From an uncultured Oscillospiraceae bacterium (lineage in GTDB: Bacteria > Bacillota > Clostridia > Oscillospirales > Oscillospiraceae), in the NCBI GenBank assembly GCA_910578575.1, contig CAJTQP010000039.1, positions 1 to 20,626 on the forward strand: a stretch of DNA of 20,626 nt, given 5' to 3'. This document shows positions 1-7,646 of the stretch, in pieces. Made by a program: the position numbers and the translations under genes. Under the pieces are notes generated by a model. It saw nothing but the letters and a program-made list of their open reading frames with translations. It did not search any database and was not told where the DNA came from. Each line of letters opens with the position of its first letter. The stretch's first letter is position 1.

Positions 1-31
1 ACTGGAGTTCAGACGTGTGCTCTTCCGATCT
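1..31. other. Residual Illumina TruSeq adapter (non-genomic)
   Basis: The first 31 bases match the 3' part of the TruSeq read-2/index adapter, from ACTGGAGTTC through GTGCTCTTCCGATCT. Read on the minus strand this is the familiar AGATCGGAAGAGC adapter start. It is joined directly to the middle of fabF, so the fabF frame runs into adapter and gains the false C-terminal residues IGRAHV. On the plus strand it creates a false N-terminus reading MCSSDL. These bases should be trimmed and no gene should be called across them. Confidence 0.97.
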
Positions 32-503
32 TGGCCGGTCCTTGGCAGTTGTGGCGGATGGCGATCATCCCGGAGGCCATGTTGGCGATCATCATAGGGA
101 TGAAGAGGGAGGACACCCGGCGGGGGCCCCGTTCCATGAGCTTGGTGTGCTCCAGCTCAAAGGTGCCGATGCCGCCGATGCCGGTGCCGAAATAGACGGC
201 AAAGCGGGTGGGGTCCACAGCCCCTTCAATGGCGCTCTCGTCCACCGCCTGCTGGGCGGCGGCCAGGGCGAACTGGGCGTAGCGGTCGGTGCGCAGGGTG
301 TCGTTGACATCCATGTATTGCAGGGGGTCGAAGCCCCGGACCTCACCGGCCAGCTTGGCCTTGAATTTTTCTGTATCAAAAAGGGAGATGGGGGCGATGC
401 CGTTTTTCCCGGCTTTGAGGTTCGCCCAGGTCTCCTTGGCGTCGTTGCCCACAGGGGTGACGGCCCCTAGGCCGGTGACGACCACACGTCTTAGTTCAGT
501 CAT
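32..503 (-). CDS. fabF: Beta-ketoacyl-ACP synthase II, N-terminal part (truncated by contig end)
   Basis: FabF condenses malonyl-ACP with a growing acyl-ACP in the type II fatty-acid synthesis elongation cycle in the cytoplasm. The N-terminus RRVVVTGLGAVTPVGND is the classic KAS II thiolase-fold opening, followed by FDTEKF, a YFGTGIGGIGTFE stretch and SSLFIPMMIANM. Only about 157 of the usual ~410 residues are present. The frame stops at NCQGPAK, just before the active-site cysteine region, because the contig ends in adapter at base 31. The minus-strand ATG at 503 begins MTELRRV, 13 bases after the fabG stop at 517. This is the last visible gene of the acpP-fabK-fabD-fabG-fabF operon. The truncation is an assembly edge and does not indicate a pseudogene. 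Confidence 0.95.
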
Positions 504-516
504 AGCTTGCTTCCTT

Positions 517-1245
517 TCACATGGCGATGCCGCCGTCTACCCGGAGCACCGCGCCGGTGACGTATTGGGCGGTGAGCAGATAGGCCACCGCATCGGCGAT
601 GTCCTCCGGCCGCCCCATCTGTCCCAGGGGGATCATGGAGAGCAGGGGACTATCGGCCTGGGCCTCGGTCATATCGGTTTGGATGAAGCCAGGGGCCACG
701 GCGTTGCAGCGGATGCCCTTGGGGGCCAGCTCCTTGGCCACGGACTTGGTGAGTCCCACCAGGCCGGCTTTGGAGGCGGCGTAGTTGCACTGGCCCGCGT
801 TGCCCATCAGCCCCGCCACCGAGGTGACGTTGACGATGCTGCCCTCCTTGGAGCGGAGGAAGAGGGGGACGATATGGCGGATCATGTGAAAGGCGCCTTT
901 CAGGTTGGTGTCCAGGACAGCGTCATAGTCCTCTTCCTTCATCATGGCCACCAGGCCGTCCCGAAGAATGCCCGCGTTGTTCACCAAAAGCTGGGCACCG
1001 CCGAAGTCGGCCTTGATCTTTGCCACCGTCTCTTTGACGGCGGCGAAGTCGGCCACGTCGCAGCGGTAGCTGACCGCCCGCCGCCCATACATGTCCGCGA
1101 TCTCCTGGCAGACCCCTTCGGCGGCCTGCTGGTTCCCGGCGTACAGGATGGCCACGTCGGCCCCCAGGGCCGCCAGCTTTTTGGCAATGGCGGCCCCGAT
1201 GCCCCGGCTTCCCCCGGTGACCACAGCGGTTTTTCCACTTAGCAT
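517..1245 (-). CDS. fabG: 3-oxoacyl-ACP reductase
   Basis: This is an NADPH-dependent short-chain dehydrogenase that reduces 3-ketoacyl-ACP to 3-hydroxyacyl-ACP in fatty-acid elongation. The 242-residue length is typical. Visible motifs are the Rossmann TGGSRGIG at residues 10-17, NNAG at 89-92, and the catalytic Ser142, Tyr155 and Lys159 in a YAASK context, plus the PGFIQTDM loop and the C-terminal VDGGIAM. The start is the ATG at 1245 (MLSGKTAVVTGG), because GGAGGAGG lies just upstream. A longer open frame to 1287 would add a Gly/Pro-rich stretch not seen in FabG. The start overlaps the end of fabD by seven bases, indicating translational coupling. Confidence 0.96.
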   Translation of the reverse strand: MLSGKTAVVTGGSRGIGAAIAKKLAALGADVAILYAGNQQAAEGVCQEIADMYGRRAVSYRCDVADFAAVKETVAKIKADFGGAQLLVNNAGILRDGLVAMMKEEDYDAVLDTNLKGAFHMIRHIVPLFLRSKEGSIVNVTSVAGLMGNAGQCNYAASKAGLVGLTKSVAKELAPKGIRCNAVAPGFIQTDMTEAQADSPLLSMIPLGQMGRPEDIADAVAYLLTAQYVTGAVLRVDGGIAM

Positions 1246-2147
1246 GACGCCACCTCCTCCAGGATCACAGGGAGCTCTGCCACGCAATAGGTCCTTACCC
1301 CGGCGTCGATTTTCCGAATCATGTTGGTGAGAGTCTTGCCGGGGCCAATTTCAATAAAGGTATCCACTCCGCTGTCGATGAGGTTGCGCACCAAGCGCTC
1401 CCACTGTACCGGGTTGCAGATTTGGCTGGAGAGCAGCCCGGCGGCGTCCTGGGTGTAGGGCTGGGCGGTGCGGTCGGAGTACAGGGGGATGGTGCCCGGC
1501 TGGAAGGGGACCTCTGATAAAGCCGCCCCAAAGGCCTCGGCCGCCTCCGCCATGAAGGGGGAGTGGAAGGCCCCTTTTACTTTCAGGGGCAGGGCCCGGC
1601 CCCCCGCCTGTTTCACTGCGGCGGAGAAGTCTGGCATCTGGCTGCTGAGGCCGGAGACGGAAATCTGTCCGGGACAGTTGAAGTTTACGGGGTATACCTG
1701 GTCAAAGCCTGCGCACAGCGCCATGACCTGTTCCGGGGTCAGCTTGACCACCGCCGCCATGGCGGTGTCCTGCTGCTCTGCCGCCGCCTGCATCAGCTCC
1801 CCCCGGCGGCACACCAGGCGGAAGCCGGTCTCCCGGTCAAACAGCCCTGCCACGGTGGCGGCCACCACTTCCCCCAGGGAGAAGCCGGCCACGGCATCGG
1901 GGCGGATGCCCGCTTCCAGCAGGACTTCTGCCGCCGCCAGCTCCATGGCAAAGAGGCAGGGCTGGGTGTTTTTCGTCTCCCGCAGTTCCTCCTCGCTGCC
2001 GTAAAAGCACTGCTGGGAGGTCCCACTGCGCAGGGTGTCGCACATCTGAAAGACCTCTGCGGCGCAGCGGTAGTTCTTGCACAATTCCTTCCCCATGCCG
2101 GGGTACTGGTCCCCCTGGCCGGAGAAAACAAACGCTATCTTACCCAT
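1239..2147 (-). CDS. fabD: Malonyl-CoA:ACP transacylase
   Basis: FabD loads malonyl groups from CoA onto ACP and so feeds the FabF/FabH condensing enzymes. The 302-residue protein has the family opening (AFVFSGQGDQYPGMG), the nucleophile-elbow serine at about residue 90 in GFSLGE, an arginine near 115 in CRRGELMQ that binds the malonyl carboxylate, and the catalytic histidine near 195 in GAFHSPFM. The common GHSLGE elbow reads GFSLGE here; I treat this as a family variant and not a loss. The gene overlaps fabK by 13 bases upstream and fabG by seven downstream, so it is an internal gene of a tightly coupled operon. Confidence 0.95.
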   Translation of the reverse strand: MGKIAFVFSGQGDQYPGMGKELCKNYRCAAEVFQMCDTLRSGTSQQCFYGSEEELRETKNTQPCLFAMELAAAEVLLEAGIRPDAVAGFSLGEVVAATVAGLFDRETGFRLVCRRGELMQAAAEQQDTAMAAVVKLTPEQVMALCAGFDQVYPVNFNCPGQISVSGLSSQMPDFSAAVKQAGGRALPLKVKGAFHSPFMAEAAEAFGAALSEVPFQPGTIPLYSDRTAQPYTQDAAGLLSSQICNPVQWERLVRNLIDSGVDTFIEIGPGKTLTNMIRKIDAGVRTYCVAELPVILEEVASC

Positions 2148-3079
2148 GTTGCTGCTTCCTTGAGGATGGGTTCCGCCCCATCCACGACCTCCTTGATAAT
2201 TTCTGCGGAAGGCTGCTCCTTCTTCACCAGGGCGGCGATCTGCCCGGAGAGGAAACAGCCCTTTTCCAGGTCGCCCTCCTGGACGGCCAACTGTAGGGCC
2301 CCGGTGCCCATGGCCTCTAGTTCATCATCGGCCACGCCGCCGTATTCCGCCTTGGAATAGTTCCGGGCGAAGGGGGTGCGCAGGCTGCGGACAGGATGTC
2401 CCAACCGCTTGCCGGTGACCATGGTGCACAGGTCGTTGGCTTTGAGGATCTTTTCCTTGTAGTTGGGGTGGATGGAGCACTCGGTGGCGCTCAGAAAACG
2501 GGTGCCCATCTGGACACCGCAGGCCCCTAGCATGAAGGCGGCGGCCAGTCCCCGGCCATCGGCAATGCCCCCGGCGGCGATCACCGGGAGGGGGGTGGCG
2601 TCGCAGACCTGGGGCACCAACACCATGGTGGTCAGCTCCCCCACATGTCCGCCGCTCTCGCCGCCCTCGGCGATCAGGGCGGAGGCCCCCAGGCGGGTCA
2701 TCAGCTTGGCCATGGCCACGGAGGCCACCACGGGGATGACCTTGATGCCTGCATTGCGCCATTCCTTGATGTACTTGGAGGGGTTCCCCGCCCCGGTGGT
2801 GACCACCTCCACCTGCTCCTCGATCACCACCTGGGCGACTTCATCGGCGTAGGGGCTCAGGAGCATGATGTTCACGCCGATGGGCTGCTTGGTGCGGGCC
2901 TTGGCGATGCGGATCTGCTCCCGGACGTAGTCCTGGGGGGCGTTCCCGGCGGCGATGATGCCAAGGCCGCCGCCATTGGACACGGCAGCGGCCAGGACCC
3001 CGTCTGCGATCCAGGCCATCCCACCCTGGAGGACAGGGTAGGTGATGCCCAGAAGCTGGCAAAGTTCAGAGCGGAGCAT
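2135..3079 (-). CDS. fabK: Enoyl-ACP reductase II (FMN-dependent)
   Basis: FabK is the FMN-containing, NAD(P)H-dependent enoyl-ACP reductase that completes each fatty-acid elongation round. It replaces the triclosan-sensitive FabI in many Firmicutes. The 314-residue protein has the nitronate monooxygenase/FabK TIM-barrel signatures: GITYPVLQGGMAWIAD at the N-terminus, SNGGGLGIIAAGN, VTTGAGNPSKYI, EGGESGGHVG, and the FMN phosphate loop AAGGIADGRG followed by GVQMGTRFL. Position between acpP and fabD is the standard clostridial order and favours FabK over a nitronate monooxygenase. The ATG at 3079 is three bases from the acpP stop codon. Confidence 0.94.
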   Translation of the reverse strand: MLRSELCQLLGITYPVLQGGMAWIADGVLAAAVSNGGGLGIIAAGNAPQDYVREQIRIAKARTKQPIGVNIMLLSPYADEVAQVVIEEQVEVVTTGAGNPSKYIKEWRNAGIKVIPVVASVAMAKLMTRLGASALIAEGGESGGHVGELTTMVLVPQVCDATPLPVIAAGGIADGRGLAAAFMLGACGVQMGTRFLSATECSIHPNYKEKILKANDLCTMVTGKRLGHPVRSLRTPFARNYSKAEYGGVADDELEAMGTGALQLAVQEGDLEKGCFLSGQIAALVKKEQPSAEIIKEVVDGAEPILKEAATWVR

Positions 3080-3082
3080 GGC

Positions 3083-3307
3083 TCACCCCTGGACCTTGCT
3101 CTGGATGAAGGCGTCCAGGTCGGCCACGGTCTCCACCTTCCGGTCCAGCTCGATCTCGATGCCCAGTTTATCCTCCAGGTTCATCAGCAACTCCACGGTG
3201 TCCAGGGAGTCGATGCCCAGTTGGGCAAAGGTGTTTTCCGGCTTCACGGTGGATGCGTCGCAGCCTGTTCTCTCAGCGATGATCTCAGCGATTGCTTCTA
3301 AGTACAT
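3083..3307 (-). CDS. acpP: Acyl carrier protein
   Basis: This is a 74-residue acidic carrier protein that holds acyl intermediates on a 4'-phosphopantetheine arm. The attachment serine is Ser34 in the GIDSLDTVELLMNLED context, which is the textbook ACP motif, followed by helix III and a short C-terminal helix. The start is the ATG at 3307 (MYLEAIAEII), supported by GGAGGG seven bases upstream. The frame stays open to 3502, but the added 65 residues do not resemble ACP and lie upstream of that ribosome-binding site. It is the first gene of the minus-strand fab operon. fabH, often upstream in other Clostridia, is not present here. Confidence 0.96.
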   Translation of the reverse strand: MYLEAIAEIIAERTGCDASTVKPENTFAQLGIDSLDTVELLMNLEDKLGIEIELDRKVETVADLDAFIQSKVQG

Positions 3308-3370
3308 AGGTGTACCCTCCATTAATATCAAAAATTTTATATCCGTTGTGGTTTGCAAAAATGCTCCTTC

Positions 3371-3376
3371 ATTATA
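3371..3376 (-). promoter_or_regulatory. Possible -10 element of the fab operon
   Basis: A perfect TATAAT on the minus strand sits about 64 bases upstream of the acpP start. The best-placed -35 (about 17 bases further upstream) is poor, reading near TAGATT. The segment between this box and the acpP start is AT-rich (TATAAAATTTTTGATATTAA), unlike the coding DNA around it, which suits a regulatory region. I cannot define a FapR or FabT operator with confidence. Confidence 0.35.
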
Positions 3377-3487
3377 GCCGTAGGACTGTTCCCAATCTAT
3401 TCCACCAGAGTTCCAGATACGTTCCATTTCTGTGAAAAGTTTATGAATTTCGGAAGGGGCGGGGGCGTTCGCCGCTGTTTGACAGGG

Positions 3488-3521
3488 AAAAACACCGGCC
3501 ACGGGGGTACCGTAGCCGGTG
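3488..3521 (-). terminator. Rho-independent terminator after the Rieske oxidoreductase gene
   Basis: CACCGGC (3493-3499) pairs with GCCGGTG (3515-3521). After one mismatch the stem continues with ACGG/CCGT around a five-base loop. On the minus strand the hairpin is followed by a run of five T (3488-3492). It begins seven bases after the oxidoreductase stop codon, so it should separate that gene from the fab operon on the same strand. Confidence 0.85.
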
Positions 3522-3527
3522 CTTGTG

Positions 3528-4844
3528 TTATTGTGGAGGTGGCTGCCGGCGCAAATCCCCGGTGGCGGGGTTGTCCAAGAGCTTCCCCGCTTGGGAAAAG
3601 CGGGAGCCGTGGCAGGGGCAATCCCAGGAGTGCTCCTGGGGGTTGTATTTCAGAGCGCAGCCCATGTGGGGGCAGCGGGGGACGGTGGGGGTGAGTAGGT
3701 TGGCGGAGGCCTCCAGGGCGTTGCAGGCCAACTGGGGATGGAGCATGGAGCGGGAGGGGGAGAACAGGGCCGCGTAGGGGTTGTCCTTTCCCTGGACCAA
3801 ATCGGTCAACACACGGGCGGCCACCATGGAGGAGGTCATGCCCCACTTTTGAAAGCCTGTGGCCACAAAGAGCGCCGGGGTATGCCGGGAATAGGGGCCG
3901 ATATAGGGCAGGTGGTCCAGGGGCATACAGTCCTGGGTTGCCCAGCGGTAGACCTCCTTGGCCTGGGGAAAGTGCCGTTGGGCAACGCTGGTAAGTTGGG
4001 CCCAGCCGCCCCCCTGTTTTCCGCTGCGGTGCCCGCCGCCTCCCAGGAGGAGGAGATTGCCCCAGTGGCGGAAGGAGAGGCCGTCTTGGGCCTCGTCCAC
4101 ATACATCCCCGGAAAGGATGGGGCCCCCTGGAGGGCCAGGACATAGGAGCGGTGTTGATATAGCTTCAAAAAATAGCTGCCGTGCTTGTTCAAAAAGGGG
4201 AAGTGGGTGGTGACGATGATCTTTTTCGCCCGGACCACCCCTCGCTGGGTGGTGGCGGCACCAGGTCGCAGCTCCAGCACCTTGCTGTGTTCCAGGATGT
4301 GTAGGTCCTTGGATAGGGCGGCCAGAAATTTCAGGGGGTGGAACTGGGCCTGGTGGGGGAAGCGTACCGCGCCGGCTACGGGAAAGGGTAGGGGGAGCTG
4401 GAGGGCCAGTTCCGCCGGGAAGTCCAGGGCCCGGAGGGTATCCAGCTCCTGTTCCAGCTTGTCCCGGCGGTCCAGGCTGTAGACATAAGCGTCCTGCTCC
4501 TGGAAGTCGCAGTCCATCTCCTGGCACAGGTGGCGGTACTGGGCCAAGGCGGCCTGGTTGGCTTCCAAGTACGATCGAGCGGCCTCCAGCCCGTGGACGC
4601 GCTTGAGCTGGTGGTAGAGGAGCCCGTGCTGAGACGTGAGCTTGGCGGTGGTGTTTTGGGTGATGCCGCTGCCCACAGTCTCCGCCTCCAGGAGCAGATA
4701 GTCCACCCCAGCTTGGTGGAGGAAATAGGCGCACAGGACACCGGCCATCCCGCCGCCGATGATGAGCACCTCGGTCTCTTTGTCCTGATCCAGGGCGGGG
4801 AAACGGGGGAGTTTGGGGGAAGTCTCCAACCATAACGAACGCAT
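3528..4844 (-). CDS. FAD-dependent oxidoreductase with C-terminal Rieske [2Fe-2S] domain
   Basis: The 438-residue protein joins a DadA/glycine-oxidase-like FAD domain to a Rieske domain. The dinucleotide-binding loop is at residues 27-35 (LIIGGGMAG) with the acidic LLLEAE strand end after it, and a distal FAD-binding region near FVATGFQKWGMT. The Rieske cluster ligands are visible at the C-terminus: Cys391-x-His393 in CPHMGC and Cys409-x-x-His412 in CPCHGS, followed by GDL. This architecture matches the Bacillus YhfW-type family; the substrate is unknown. AGGTGAT precedes the ATG at 4844. It is divergent from a tocopherol-cyclase-like gene across about 126 bases, so the two may share regulation. 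No signal peptide is visible, so it is likely cytoplasmic. Confidence 0.9.
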   Translation of the reverse strand: MRSLWLETSPKLPRFPALDQDKETEVLIIGGGMAGVLCAYFLHQAGVDYLLLEAETVGSGITQNTTAKLTSQHGLLYHQLKRVHGLEAARSYLEANQAALAQYRHLCQEMDCDFQEQDAYVYSLDRRDKLEQELDTLRALDFPAELALQLPLPFPVAGAVRFPHQAQFHPLKFLAALSKDLHILEHSKVLELRPGAATTQRGVVRAKKIIVTTHFPFLNKHGSYFLKLYQHRSYVLALQGAPSFPGMYVDEAQDGLSFRHWGNLLLLGGGGHRSGKQGGGWAQLTSVAQRHFPQAKEVYRWATQDCMPLDHLPYIGPYSRHTPALFVATGFQKWGMTSSMVAARVLTDLVQGKDNPYAALFSPSRSMLHPQLACNALEASANLLTPTVPRCPHMGCALKYNPQEHSWDCPCHGSRFSQAGKLLDNPATGDLRRQPPPQ

Positions 4845-4970
4845 ACGATCACCTCAGGGGACAGTATGCGCAAAAAGAGAAGGATTTATGAAAGGGGAGC
4901 TGTGTAAAAGGGGCGCAGGCGGGTACACTAAGGGGAAAGGAACCGCCCAAGGGACACAGGAGGAGAGGAA

Positions 4971-5834
4971 ATGGAACCACGGGACAGCTATTTCAAAGGT
5001 TGGTATTGCAAACTGCAAACGAAGGACGGCGACGCCCTGGCCCTGATCCCCGCTCTGCACATAGACAGCCGGGGCCGCCGCAGCGCCTCCCTCCAGGTGA
5101 TTTCCAAGGAGCGCTCCTGGTGGCTGGACTATCCGGGGACAGCGTTTTGGCAAAAGGGGACGCAACTGCGCCTGGGGGCGAATCTCTTCCAGCCGGAGGG
5201 GATCCTGCTCCAGGTGGAGGAGGGGGGCTTGTCCCTCCGGGGCAAGCTGCGCTTTGGCCCTGCCGTGGGCCTGCATTCCCACATCATGGGGCCTTTCCGT
5301 TTCCTCCCCAATATGGAGTGTGTCCACGGGGTCCACAGCATGGGCCACGCAGTGGAGGGGAGTCTGTGGCTGAATGGCCGGAGGCTGGACTTCACCGGGG
5401 GCCTGGGCTATGTGGAGAGTGACCGGGGGCGCTCCTTTCCGGAACGCTACCTCTGGGCCCAGAGCAGTTGGCAGGGGGCGGGGAGCTTGATGCTGGCGGT
5501 GGCCACCATCCCCCTGGCGGGGCAGAGCTTCACCGGCTGCATCTGCGCGGTGCTCCACGGTGGGCGGGAATACCGCCTGGCCACCTACCGGGGGGTGAAG
5601 GTCTTGGCCTGGTGGGAGCGGGGAGCGGTGATCCGTCAGGGACGCTACCGCCTGGCGGTGGAGGTGCTGGAGCGGCAAATGCAGCCCCTGCGGGCCCCGG
5701 TGGAGGGGCAGATGGGCCGCACCATCCATGAGAGCTTGTGTGCCCGTATGCGCTGCCGCTTTTGGGTGGGGGACCGGCTCCTCTTTGACCGGGAGGATCA
5801 CTGCGCGGGCTTTGAGTACGCCGATGGTGCTTGA
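4971..5834 (+). CDS. Tocopherol cyclase-like protein
   Basis: The 287-residue protein carries the signatures of the tocopherol cyclase-like family (Pfam Tocopherol_cycl): YFKGWYCK at residues 7-14, an early LALIPALHID stretch, a GPFRFLPNMECVHGVHSM segment, and GYVESDRGRSFP at 146-157 followed by the Trp-rich WAQSSW. In plants this fold closes the chromanol ring of tocopherol. Bacterial members such as this one have no established reaction, and this host should not make tocopherol, so I infer only a lipocalin-like domain binding a hydrophobic ligand. The ATG at 4971 follows AGGAGG by about seven bases. There is no signal peptide. It is divergent from the Rieske oxidoreductase and convergent with the SleB-like gene. 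Confidence 0.82.
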   Translation: MEPRDSYFKGWYCKLQTKDGDALALIPALHIDSRGRRSASLQVISKERSWWLDYPGTAFWQKGTQLRLGANLFQPEGILLQVEEGGLSLRGKLRFGPAVGLHSHIMGPFRFLPNMECVHGVHSMGHAVEGSLWLNGRRLDFTGGLGYVESDRGRSFPERYLWAQSSWQGAGSLMLAVATIPLAGQSFTGCICAVLHGGREYRLATYRGVKVLAWWERGAVIRQGRYRLAVEVLERQMQPLRAPVEGQMGRTIHESLCARMRCRFWVGDRLLFDREDHCAGFEYADGA

Positions 5835-5849
5835 AGGAGAAAGAAAACC

Positions 5850-5880
5850 GCACAAGTCCCCAAACTCCAGGGACTTGTGC
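5850..5880. terminator. Shared hairpin terminator between convergent genes
   Basis: A perfect 11-bp stem, GCACAAGTCCC with GGGACTTGTGC, has a nine-base loop. On the minus strand the stem is followed by a T-rich tail (TTTTCTTTC), fitting a terminator for the SleB-like gene that stops at 5905. On the plus strand it lies 15 bases after the tocopherol-cyclase-like stop but has only a weak T-tract, so termination may be less efficient in that direction. Confidence 0.8.
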
Positions 5881-5904
5881 GTCTCTTATGAAATCCTTCT
5901 TGTT

Positions 5905-6849
5905 TTATAGATAGAACTTGTGCCCGCCAATGGTGCAGACATATTCCCGGCTCTGGTCCGCCCAGGAATACATGGTGGTGGTGTTGAAATAGAGGCTATC
6001 GCCGGCCTCCCGGACCCCGTCCAGACAGAGCTTGGCGGCGATGATGCTGTCCTGATCCGGTTCTCGGTAGATGGTGCCCATGGACACAGGAGAGAACTGG
6101 TTGGGGGCGAAGACCACTTCCCGCACCGTGTTGGGGAAGGCGTCGTTGGCCACCCGGTTGAGGATCACGGTGCCTACGGCGATGCGCCCGTTCATGGGCT
6201 GGTTGCCGGACTCGGAGAAGATCGCCCGCGAGAGCCAGTAGAGGGCCTCCTCCTCATAGACTTTGGCGCTGGCGGGAGGGGCCACCTGCTTCATGACGAT
6301 GTCCTCCTCCAGGCCCTGTCCCGTGATGGAACAGCCCAGGGATTGGGCCAACTGGACGGCGGGGAGCATCACTTGGCCGTCCTGCTGGATGACGCCATTG
6401 GGGGCATAGAGGTAGTGGTCATTGACCATAAAGTAGGCCTTGCCCACTGTGGCGGAAAAGCTGAGGGTAGGGGCCGAGGCGGTGAGACAGCCGTCGGCAT
6501 AATGTACTTGGACAGAGGGGCAGAATGCTTGCAGGACGGGGATGACGGAGAGATAGGTCTCCTCATTTACCATGGTCCTGGTGGCGGTCAGGCCAATGGA
6601 GGTGCCATTGACCCGTATGTCCGGGGAGGCTTGTAAGCCGGCCGCTGCCATCTCTAAGGTCACGGGGGAGAGTACGTCGGTGTATACCGGGTCGAGCTCG
6701 TCCCCTACATCGGTGAAGAGATATCCAGCGTTGCTGGAGAGCAGCGTTTGCGTTCCGGAATCATTGCCGTTCTCTGCCGCGAATGCGTGTAAACACAGCA
6801 CCAGCAGAAGCGCAAGCAGGATCACTGCGCTGGGCAGGCGATTCTTCAT
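5905..6849 (-). CDS. Secreted SleB-type cell wall hydrolase
   Basis: This protein probably cleaves peptidoglycan glycan strands as a lytic transglycosylase-like enzyme of the SleB/CwlJ family, which includes spore cortex-lytic enzymes. It has 314 residues. There is a signal peptide with a likely AFA/AE cleavage near residue 24, a middle region (about 75-190) resembling the copper-amine-oxidase-N-like domain common in secreted Clostridia proteins, and a C-terminal hydrolase domain (about 200-314). The predicted catalytic Glu213 lies in LSRAIFSESGNQ, followed by VGTVILNRV, APNQFSPV and a late FNTTTMY stretch. AGGAGA precedes the ATG at 6849. It could act in germination or in vegetative wall turnover; the sequence alone does not decide. 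Confidence 0.88.
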   Translation of the reverse strand: MKNRLPSAVILLALLLVLCLHAFAAENGNDSGTQTLLSSNAGYLFTDVGDELDPVYTDVLSPVTLEMAAAGLQASPDIRVNGTSIGLTATRTMVNEETYLSVIPVLQAFCPSVQVHYADGCLTASAPTLSFSATVGKAYFMVNDHYLYAPNGVIQQDGQVMLPAVQLAQSLGCSITGQGLEEDIVMKQVAPPASAKVYEEEALYWLSRAIFSESGNQPMNGRIAVGTVILNRVANDAFPNTVREVVFAPNQFSPVSMGTIYREPDQDSIIAAKLCLDGVREAGDSLYFNTTTMYSWADQSREYVCTIGGHKFYL

Positions 6850-7127
6850 AATTCCACACGTCTCCTGTTTTTCAAAGTTTACAGAGATGATGTTACCATA
6901 TTGTAACTCATTTGTAAGAAGAAATCAAGATAAATTTGAAAAAAAGAAGAACGAATTGTGGACAAATTGTGACGAGATTTCGGCTTGAGATACAAAATGT
7001 GCGAAAAAATCTGCACTCCACCGCCATATTTGGTCACAAACGGTCTGGAAGGGTGGAAAATGGACGAAAAAAATGGTTACAAAAACAGCAGGGGAAAGCG
7101 GCTGTGATTTCCCGAAAAAACTGGTTT
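6850..7127. other. AT-rich intergenic region without a recognisable gene
   Basis: This stretch of about 280 bases between two minus-strand genes is AT-rich. It should hold the promoter of the SleB-like gene; a weak TTACAA-17-TGTAAA arrangement exists on the minus strand upstream of 6870. No convincing GC-rich terminator follows the thioesterase gene. Frames that are open here have no ribosome-binding site or recognisable product. Confidence 0.5.
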
Positions 7128-7517
7128 TTACGGGGTCAGTTTCTTCTGGGCCTTGGCCAGGAAGCGTTCCGTTTGGATGATGGCCCGCTCGTGGATGCCC
7201 TGGCCCACGATGCCCTGGGCGTCCTGGGCAGTGACCTGAAAGACCAGCCGGCGGCCGTCCACCTCCACCAGCTCCGCCCGGCAGGTGACGGACATGCCCA
7301 GGGGGGTGGGGCTCAGGTGCTTGACGTTCATCAGCGTTCCCACCGTCCCGCTGTCTGCCTCCAGGGCGGGGGCCACGGCCATCCAGGCGGCCTGCTCCAT
7401 GCGGGCGATCATGACGGGGGTGGCCAGCACCTCCAAGGTGCCGCTGCCCACGGCCTTGGCGCTGAGCTGCGCTGTGACGGGGAAAGTGATCTCGTGGGAA
7501 AGTCCGGTTTGCAGCAT
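7128..7517 (-). CDS. FlK-like hotdog-fold acyl-CoA thioesterase
   Basis: The 129-residue protein resembles the fluoroacetyl-CoA thioesterase (FlK) type of the hotdog-fold thioesterases. It has the conserved ATPVMIARMEQAAWMAVAP helix containing the acidic catalytic residue, then GTLMNVKHLSPTPLGM with the conserved histidine, and AELVEVDGRRLVFQV and GIHERAII in the later strands. It probably hydrolyses an acyl-CoA; the substrate is unknown, and real fluoroacetate resistance is not implied. The start is the ATG at 7517 (MLQTGLSHE), preceded by AAGGAGG; a longer frame to 7577 lacks support. It is divergent from a TetR-family regulator and near a CoA-transferase, which suggests a CoA-thioester metabolism neighbourhood. 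Confidence 0.85.
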   Translation of the reverse strand: MLQTGLSHEITFPVTAQLSAKAVGSGTLEVLATPVMIARMEQAAWMAVAPALEADSGTVGTLMNVKHLSPTPLGMSVTCRAELVEVDGRRLVFQVTAQDAQGIVGQGIHERAIIQTERFLAKAQKKLTP

Positions 7518-7548
7518 GATATATGCCTCCTTGTTTTGATTTCCTGGC

Positions 7549-7577
7549 ATTTTACCATGAATTGACGGCCAGTGCAA
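7549..7577 (-). promoter_or_regulatory. Sigma-A promoter of the thioesterase gene
   Basis: On the minus strand TTGCAC (7572-7577) and TAAAAT (7549-7554) are separated by exactly 17 bases, close to the sigma-A consensus. The -10 box ends about 31 bases upstream of the ATG at 7517. Confidence 0.7.
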
Positions 7578-7646
7578 GATGCAGAGAAAATCAAGCCAAG
7601 GCTGTAGTTTTTATCCCTGCTATCAACGCTTTTCAGCGATTCTGGC

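Noticed and set aside
15..470. Plus-strand open frame starting MCSSDL
   Set aside because: Its start is made of adapter sequence and the rest is antisense to fabF; it is a known artefact pattern.
3320..3345. FabT or FapR operator upstream of acpP
   Set aside because: TTTTTGATATTAAT resembles at most one half-site; no full palindrome is present.
3397..4833. Pro-rich open frame overlapping the Rieske oxidoreductase in another minus-strand frame
   Set aside because: Proline- and glycine-rich out-of-frame translation; the 3528-4844 frame has the FAD and Rieske motifs.
4845..4885. Sigma-E-like promoter upstream of the Rieske oxidoreductase
   Set aside because: A CATACTGT on the minus strand resembles a -10, but the -35 (TCATAAA) and 16-base spacing fit poorly.
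7120..7140. Terminator after the thioesterase gene
   Set aside because: AAAAACTGGTTTTT has almost no loop and no GC stem, so it is unlikely to terminate transcription.
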